DNA of 64,000 bases from Agrilactobacillus composti DSM 18527 = JCM 14202 (GTDB lineage: Bacteria > Bacillota > Bacilli > Lactobacillales > Lactobacillaceae): assembly GCF_001436375.1 (NCBI RefSeq), contig NZ_AZGA01000005.1, positions 1 through 64,000 of the forward strand, given 5' to 3'. Numbering within the stretch: the stretch's first letter is position 1; the number at the start of each line of letters is the position of its first letter. Both the position numbers and the translations under genes were made by a program. The notes beneath the pieces were generated by a model. That model was given only the letters and a program-made list of their open reading frames with translations, made no database searches and was not told where the DNA came from. Positions 59,968-64,000 of the stretch are shown here, piece after piece.

Positions 59968-60509
59968 TGCAAGTTTTACCAGATATCATGCAAGAAATTA
60001 ATGAAGTCATGGGGCTCGTTGACGAAGGTCAATTAGATGCTGCCATGCCACTGATCACTAAGGATAAGCGGATCTTTGTCATTGGGGCCGGCCGCTCCGG
60101 CTTTCAGGCCAAGGGCTTTGCCATGCGCTTGATGCACATTGGCTACACTGACTATGTCATGGGCGAAACAATTACGCCATCGATTCAAAAGGGCGATACT
60201 TGGGTAGCAATTTCCGGGTCCGGTACTACCAAGGGGATTGTCAGTGACACAGAAGCTGCTAAAAAACTAGGCTTAAATATCATTGCCTTTACCAGTAATG
60301 ATCAATCGCCTTTGGCCCAATTGGCCGATAAAGTCGTCGTGGTCCCCGGGGCTACTAAAACCGGAGCTGGGGTGAAATCTATTCAGTTGTTGTCCACCTT
60401 GTTTGATCAAACGGTGCACATCACTTTAGATGCTTTAACCTTGAAATTAGCCAAACGCGATGACACTAGTAATCAAGATGCCTTGAATGAGCATGTGAAT
60501 GTGGAATAA
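59967..60509 (+). CDS. hxlB: 6-phospho-3-hexuloisomerase (180 aa)
   Basis: SIS-domain isomerase converting 3-hexulose 6-phosphate to fructose 6-phosphate. FVIGAGRSGFQAKGFAMRLMH, GETITPSIQKGDTWVAISGSG and VVPGATKTG match PHI (HxlB). ATGGAGG precedes the ATG, which overlaps the upstream stop (TAATG). It is the last gene of the operon. With the HPS-like protein it would link the imported sugar either to fructose 6-phosphate directly or to pentose phosphate. Confidence 0.87.
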   Translation: MQVLPDIMQEINEVMGLVDEGQLDAAMPLITKDKRIFVIGAGRSGFQAKGFAMRLMHIGYTDYVMGETITPSIQKGDTWVAISGSGTTKGIVSDTEAAKKLGLNIIAFTSNDQSPLAQLADKVVVVPGATKTGAGVKSIQLLSTLFDQTVHITLDALTLKLAKRDDTSNQDALNEHVNVE

Positions 60510-60567
60510 AACGCCCTATTTTCAAATTGAAAGCAAATCCTATTTTTAAGCGGTGCAAGACCGGCAT

Positions 60568-60591
60568 AAGCGGTTTTAAGCGCCGCTTTTT
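60568..60591 (+). terminator. Hairpin after the hxlB-like gene
   Basis: AAGCGG (60568-60573) pairs with CCGCTT (60583-60588), followed by five T. The stem is only 6 bp. Downstream, GAGCGCTC (60668-60675) is a small palindrome before the efp gene. Confidence 0.5.
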
Positions 60592-60731
60592 GCGTGGCAA
60601 AGTCGATGACACCGGGATTTTTAAACTTAACTTGACGCACGGGGGAATAAGCAATATATTTATAAGTGAGCGCTCGTTTTCGTAGCTGCTAATAGGTAAT
60701 ACTAAATACATTATTTTAAGGAGATTTACGC

Positions 60732-61289
60732 ATGCTTGAAGCAATTAATTTAAAACCAGGAATGGCCTTTGTCAAAGACGGCAAGCTGATCAAAGTCGTT
60801 GAAAGTAACCACCATAAGCCTGGTAAAGGCAACACGGTAATGCAAATGAAGTTATATGATATTCGCTCTGGTTCCACGGTGCAAACCACCATGCGGCCAA
60901 GTGAAAAAGTAGAACAAGCTATTCTTGAAACTAAGGATGCCCAATACTTATACACCCAAGATGACATGGCTTATTTCATGGACTTGGAAACTTACGAACA
61001 ATATGAAATTCCTGTTGAAAGTATTGAAACTGAATTGAAATATTTGTTGGAAAACACCAATGTTAAGATCGAATTCTACGAATCAGAAGTCATTGGGATC
61101 AAGTTACCAACAACTGTTGAATTAACAGTTACTGAAACGCAACCTTCCATCAAGGGTGCCACTGTTACGGGTTCTGGGAAACCAGCTACTTTGGAAACTG
61201 GCTTGATCATCAACGTGCCTGACTTCATCAGTGTGGGTGACAAATTAGTTATCAACACGTCTGAAGGCACTTATCAAAAACGGGCTTAA
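60732..61289 (+). CDS. efp: Elongation factor P (185 aa)
   Basis: Relieves ribosome stalling at polyproline stretches. Three beta-barrel domains: KOW-like N-domain with [10 protein letters not shown], where the lysine is the usual site of post-translational modification, then the OB domains with [11 protein letters not shown] and the C-terminal [20 protein letters not shown]. Length is standard. AAGGAG precedes the ATG, with its own terminator. Confidence 0.96.
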   Translation: MLEAINLKPGMAFVKDGKLIKVVESNHHKPGKGNTVMQMKLYDIRSGSTVQTTMRPSEKVEQAILETKDAQYLYTQDDMAYFMDLETYEQYEIPVESIETELKYLLENTNVKIEFYESEVIGIKLPTTVELTVTETQPSIKGATVTGSGKPATLETGLIINVPDFISVGDKLVINTSEGTYQKRA

Positions 61290-61299
61290 TTTTAAAGCA

Positions 61300-61338
61300 A
61301 AAAAACGTCATTCCTTTTTGAGGGAGTGGCGTTTTTTT
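61300..61338. terminator. Bidirectional terminator after efp
   Basis: AACGTCATTCC (61304-61314) pairs with GGAGTGGCGTT (61323-61333) with two wobbles. An A run before and a T run after serve efp and the minus-strand MFS gene. Confidence 0.88.
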
Positions 61339-61348
61339 ATGTGGCCAG

Positions 61349-62751
61349 TTAATTGAGCTCACGAATTTCTAGTTTCATTTTATTGGTTAGTAACATGGCG
61401 GGGATGAGGATCACGATGATCAATACCGTGGACCACAAGAAGGCTTGTTGGTAAGCGCTGGTGAGCCCCAGGGTGGTGGTGACGTGGTGGTTGGCGGTAT
61501 AACTGGCCACAATGGTGGCGAGAAAGGCCGAGCCAAAGCCGCCGCCCACTTGTTGCATCATGCGGGTCCCAATGGAAGCCTGGGCAGTTTGAGACTTTGC
61601 CAAGCCAATAAAGGGGTCACTCATCAAGGGTTGGACGATACCAGCGCCGCCGATGCCCCGGATAAAGAGGACGAGAGCAATCAACAGATAAGAACTGTGC
61701 TGGTCAAAGTAAATAAAGGGGGCTGTGCCTAAAATAGTGACGAAGATGCTGGCAATTACCACCCAGCGGGCGCCGATTTTATCCACCAGGCGGCCAATGC
61801 TGCCCCGGGATATCAACATGCCAATACTTTGGGGAATCAGGGCAATGGCCGCTAGGATGACACTTTGGCCCCGGACATCTTGGAAGAACAGGGGTAGTAA
61901 AATCATGGGGCCACTGGTGATGAAGCCAGCCAGTAGCAGTCCTAACATGGATCCGGTGAAATTTTTGTGGCGGAATAAGTTTAAGGGGAGGACGACAGTG
62001 GTTTCATGACGGTGGGCATAAGCACTGTAGACCAAGAGCAAAGCCAAACCAATTCCAATATAAATCAGGGCTTGGGGATTGTTAAAACTGCCCTTGGAAC
62101 TGGCCTGGACCACGCCGTAGATGATGGTGCTGGCGATGGCCGCCAAAAGGGTCACGCCTAAATAGTCCAATTTAGCTTGGGGATTTTTAACACCAGTAAA
62201 ATAGCTGCGATGATGACTAGTGGGACATTGATAAAGAAAATCCAGCGCCAGGAGCTGTACTGGACGATAAAACCCCCGATGATGGGGCCTAAAATGGGCC
62301 CCAGGGTCATAGGCACGCCAACGATGGCCATGATCCGGCCCATCTTAGCTGGTCCCACGGCATCCACTAACAGGGTGGTGAGCAGGGGCAAAATCAACCC
62401 GGCGGCAAAGCCTTGCAGTAAACGAAAACCAATGAGTACGTTGATATGCCAGGCTAGGCCGGACAATAAGGACGTGATTCCAAAGGCAATTTCGGCCCAG
62501 AGATAAATTTGCTTTCCAGAAAAGCGGTTGATCAACCAGCCGGAAAAGGGGACCGCCGCGCCCATGGCTAGGGCGAAACCCGTGACGGTCCATTGCACCA
62601 TGGCTAAACTAGTGTTGAAATCAGCTCGCAATTGGTGAATGGCGATATTGACCATGGTGGCGTCTAACATAGGCGCCATAGAACCTAACACTAAGATCCA
62701 GGCCATGACTTTTATGGATTTAGGAATTGCGGTTTGTGCTGTATGTTTCAT
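61349..62751 (-). pseudogene. DHA2-type MFS drug exporter interrupted by a frameshift
   Basis: Two adjacent minus-strand frames together make one 14-helix EmrB/QacA-type exporter. The first (from the ATG at 62751, GAGGT upstream; MKHTAQTAIPKSIK) has GSMAPMLDATMVNIAIHQL and the family motif GPILGPIIGGFIVQYSSWRWIF, and ends early at KIPKLNWTI. The second continues in another frame at AKLDYLGVTLLA, which normally follows IPQ in one chain. Coding-strand bases around 62182-62179 read ATCCCCAAGC; adding one C gives ATC CCC CAA GCT (IPQA) and restores a continuous frame. This is a loss-of-function slip in a C run, a sequencing error, or a phase-variable tract. A divergent TetR gene with operators lies upstream. 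Confidence 0.85.
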
Positions 62752-62798
62752 TTGGATACCTCGTATTTCGTAGATTAGATTCATTATGTTCCTAAATA

Positions 62799-62815
62799 AG
62801 ATACATAGTGTATCT
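62799..62815. promoter_or_regulatory. TetR operator 1 in the MFS-tetR intergenic region
   Basis: AGATACATAGTGTATCT has perfect 7-bp arms (AGATACA/TGTATCT) around a 3-base centre. A similar site lies 51 bp away. Confidence 0.75.
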
Positions 62816-62849
62816 ATTAACGAAACTCAGTTTACACCTGGTTGTGTTA

Positions 62850-62866
62850 AAATACAAGGTGTATCT
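62850..62866. promoter_or_regulatory. TetR operator 2 near the tetR start
   Basis: AAATACAAGGTGTATCT matches operator 1 in 14 of 17 positions with the core ATACA-N3-TGTAT, 22 bp before the tetR start. Confidence 0.65.
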
Positions 62867-62887
62867 TAAAAAAATGCGAGGTCTATT

Positions 62888-63499
62888 ATGTGTGCAGAAA
62901 AAAAAGAAACCCGGAAGTCCGGGGATGCCTTGACCCAGGCTATTTACCAGGCTGCCGTAGCTATTTTAAATGAATCCGGTTATGAAAAAGTGACCTTTGC
63001 CAGCGTGGCACGGCGGGCTAAAACCGGCCGGACTGTTTTATACCGCCGGTTTGAAAGTCCCTTTGCCCTCTTGTATCAAGCAGTCCAGTACTTTTCCGAT
63101 GCAAAACACGAATCAGCTATTGAAGACGCCGACTTCAGCCAACATAATCTGCGGGATAACTTATTAGCAGTGTTACAACGATTTCGGGTATCTTCCCAGT
63201 TTTTTGGCCGTAATCAACAGTTTCTAAAGGCCTTTTTAATTGAATTGGGGAAAGATAGTCCCCAGGTCAAGGCCATTATGGCCGAGCTACGGCGTCAAGA
63301 TTTATTTTTAATGGATCGGCTTTTAAGCCAAGCCCAGTTGAAAGGCGAGATTCAACATGCGGTCACAGATTATGTGAAACTACTGCCATTTCAATTAATT
63401 TTGTATCAAGCTATGATCGAGGCCAAAGAAATTACTGATGACGTTGCTGCGGAAATCGTTGACACAGTAGTCCTACCCGCCATCATGGCCCAACAGTAA
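62888..63499 (+). CDS. TetR family regulator of the MFS exporter (203 aa)
   Basis: The N-terminal helix-turn-helix (LTQAIYQAAVAILNESGYEKVTFASVARRAKTGRTVLYRRF) identifies TetR; the C-terminal ligand domain is of the TetR_C group that ends with VVLPAIMAQQ. GCGAGG precedes the ATG. It faces the broken drug exporter, with two matching palindromes between them, so it probably represses both. Confidence 0.85.
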   Translation: MCAEKKETRKSGDALTQAIYQAAVAILNESGYEKVTFASVARRAKTGRTVLYRRFESPFALLYQAVQYFSDAKHESAIEDADFSQHNLRDNLLAVLQRFRVSSQFFGRNQQFLKAFLIELGKDSPQVKAIMAELRRQDLFLMDRLLSQAQLKGEIQHAVTDYVKLLPFQLILYQAMIEAKEITDDVAAEIVDTVVLPAIMAQQ

Positions 63500-63543
63500 A
63501 CAACTTTTTTGGCGAAATATTACTATTACACAAGTAAATTGTG

Positions 63544-63549
63544 TATAAT
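63544..63549 (+). promoter_or_regulatory. -10 box with adjoining inverted repeat before the HesB-like gene
   Basis: TATAAT at 63544-63549 overlaps an inverted repeat ACACAA-N5-TTGTGT (63528-63544). No clear -35 is seen. The repeat may bind a regulator. Confidence 0.45.
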
Positions 63550-63568
63550 GTAATTGAGGTGAGGTAGT

Positions 63569-63964
63569 ATGGCAAGTATTCAAATTACAAATAGTGTTGT
63601 TGCATTACTCAAGGAAAAACAGATTGCTGACAAACCACTATTGCTGATTGCAGACGATGGTGGCGGCGATTATTCCTTATTAGGTGGCGCCTGTTCTTTA
63701 GGGGCCAAGTTCTCCATTGTTGAATTAGAACAACCTGATCCTAAGTACGCGATTGAATTAGAAAATAACGTGGGCTTACAACTTTACACGTCTAAATATG
63801 ATTTGACCTTTATGGGCAAGGGCTTGAAACTGGACTTCAAGAATTATCGCATCAGTTTGAAAGATGATTCTGGCCTCTTAGACGGCGGTGTGCAAATCGC
63901 CAAGGGCTCAGACATCAAAGCCGCCTTTGCCAAAGGTATCTTTGCTGGTAGTACTGGCTGTTAA
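63569..63964 (+). CDS. HesB/IscA-like iron-sulfur biosynthesis family protein (131 aa)
   Basis: It matches the lactobacillar branch of the HesB-like domain family by its layout: ITNSVVALLKEKQI, LLLIADDGGGDYSLLGGACSLG, YTSKYDLTFMGKGLKLDF and a C-terminal GIFAGSTGC. The classical A-type scaffold has three cysteines (CxnCGC); only the Cys in GGACS and the last residue are seen, so the ability to carry a cluster is uncertain. GAGGTGAGG precedes the ATG. A hairpin follows at the window end. Confidence 0.7.
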   Translation: MASIQITNSVVALLKEKQIADKPLLLIADDGGGDYSLLGGACSLGAKFSIVELEQPDPKYAIELENNVGLQLYTSKYDLTFMGKGLKLDFKNYRISLKDDSGLLDGGVQIAKGSDIKAAFAKGIFAGSTGC

Positions 63965-63972
63965 AAACCTAG

Positions 63973-64000
63973 AAATCCCGGAAAATTATTTCTGGGATTT
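63973..64000 (+). terminator. Terminator cut by the window end
   Basis: AAATCCCGGAAA (63973-63984) pairs with TTTCTGGGATTT (63989-64000) with one wobble. Any T run lies beyond the window. Confidence 0.7.

Noticed and set aside
1-64000. Search for tRNA, rRNA, insertion sequences, prophage or integrative elements
   Set aside because: No transposase, integrase, terminal inverted repeats, or RNA-gene signature was recognised anywhere in the window.

Overview
The window looks like the chromosome of a lactic acid bacterium of the Lactobacillaceae with a mid-range GC content. The evidence is a tandem array of surface proteins with SLAP-type C-terminal repeats, a two-subunit LacL/LacM beta-galactosidase, an L-2-hydroxyisocaproate dehydrogenase, CcpA-type cre sites, strong AGGAGG ribosome binding sites, and compact operons closed by U-tailed hairpins. 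I saw no rRNA, tRNA, CRISPR array, insertion sequence or prophage. I do not name a species.

Layout. (1) 1-13 kb: four secreted paralogues sharing a C-terminal cell-wall-binding cassette, one secreted paralogue with only the N-terminal domain, an AbrB/MazE-type antitoxin with no toxin beside it, small proteins and long gene-poor stretches. (2) 13-19 kb: an Amidase_2 cell-wall hydrolase, then a three-gene run (methionine gamma-lyase, NhaC-type antiporter, 2-hydroxyacid dehydrogenase) that reads as a methionine-to-2-hydroxybutyrate fermentation route behind a cre site. (3) 19-25 kb: SstT serine/threonine symporter, a P2C-like cation ATPase, and a PadR regulator overlapping a membrane protein with 18 perfect glycine pentads. 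(4) 25-30 kb: a glycyl radical enzyme with its activase, a fructose-6-phosphate-aldolase-type protein and a DeoR regulator, with a shared operator-like motif in both promoter regions. (5) 30-43 kb: methyltransferase, TetR-controlled NmrA-like protein, QorB-like reductase, GtrB/GtrA and a GT-C-like membrane protein for surface glucosylation, catalase, AI-2E family exporter, GNAT, a serine beta-lactamase-like protein and phosphoglycerate mutase. (6) 43-47 kb: AraC-type regulator divergent from lacL-lacM.

(7) 47-54.7 kb: sialic acid catabolism (RpiR regulator, nanE, nanA on the minus strand; nanK divergent) with two cre sites between the arms, then a separate unit of a TIM-barrel isomerase/epimerase, a CPA2 antiporter and a sodium:solute symporter. 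(8) 54.8-60.5 kb: a LacI regulator facing a promoter that carries a cre and a perfect 16-bp palindrome, followed by an operon of a second TIM-barrel paralogue, an 83-residue protein I cannot assign, a GntP-like transporter, a PfkB kinase, a hexulose-phosphate-synthase-like protein and a phosphohexuloisomerase. This operon is the best candidate here for an undescribed catabolic pathway. (9) 60.5-64 kb: elongation factor P, a drug-efflux MFS gene broken by a single-base frameshift in a C run, its divergent TetR regulator with two matching operators, and a HesB/IscA-like protein.

Functions rest on motifs read by eye and on knowledge of the families. No database search was run.
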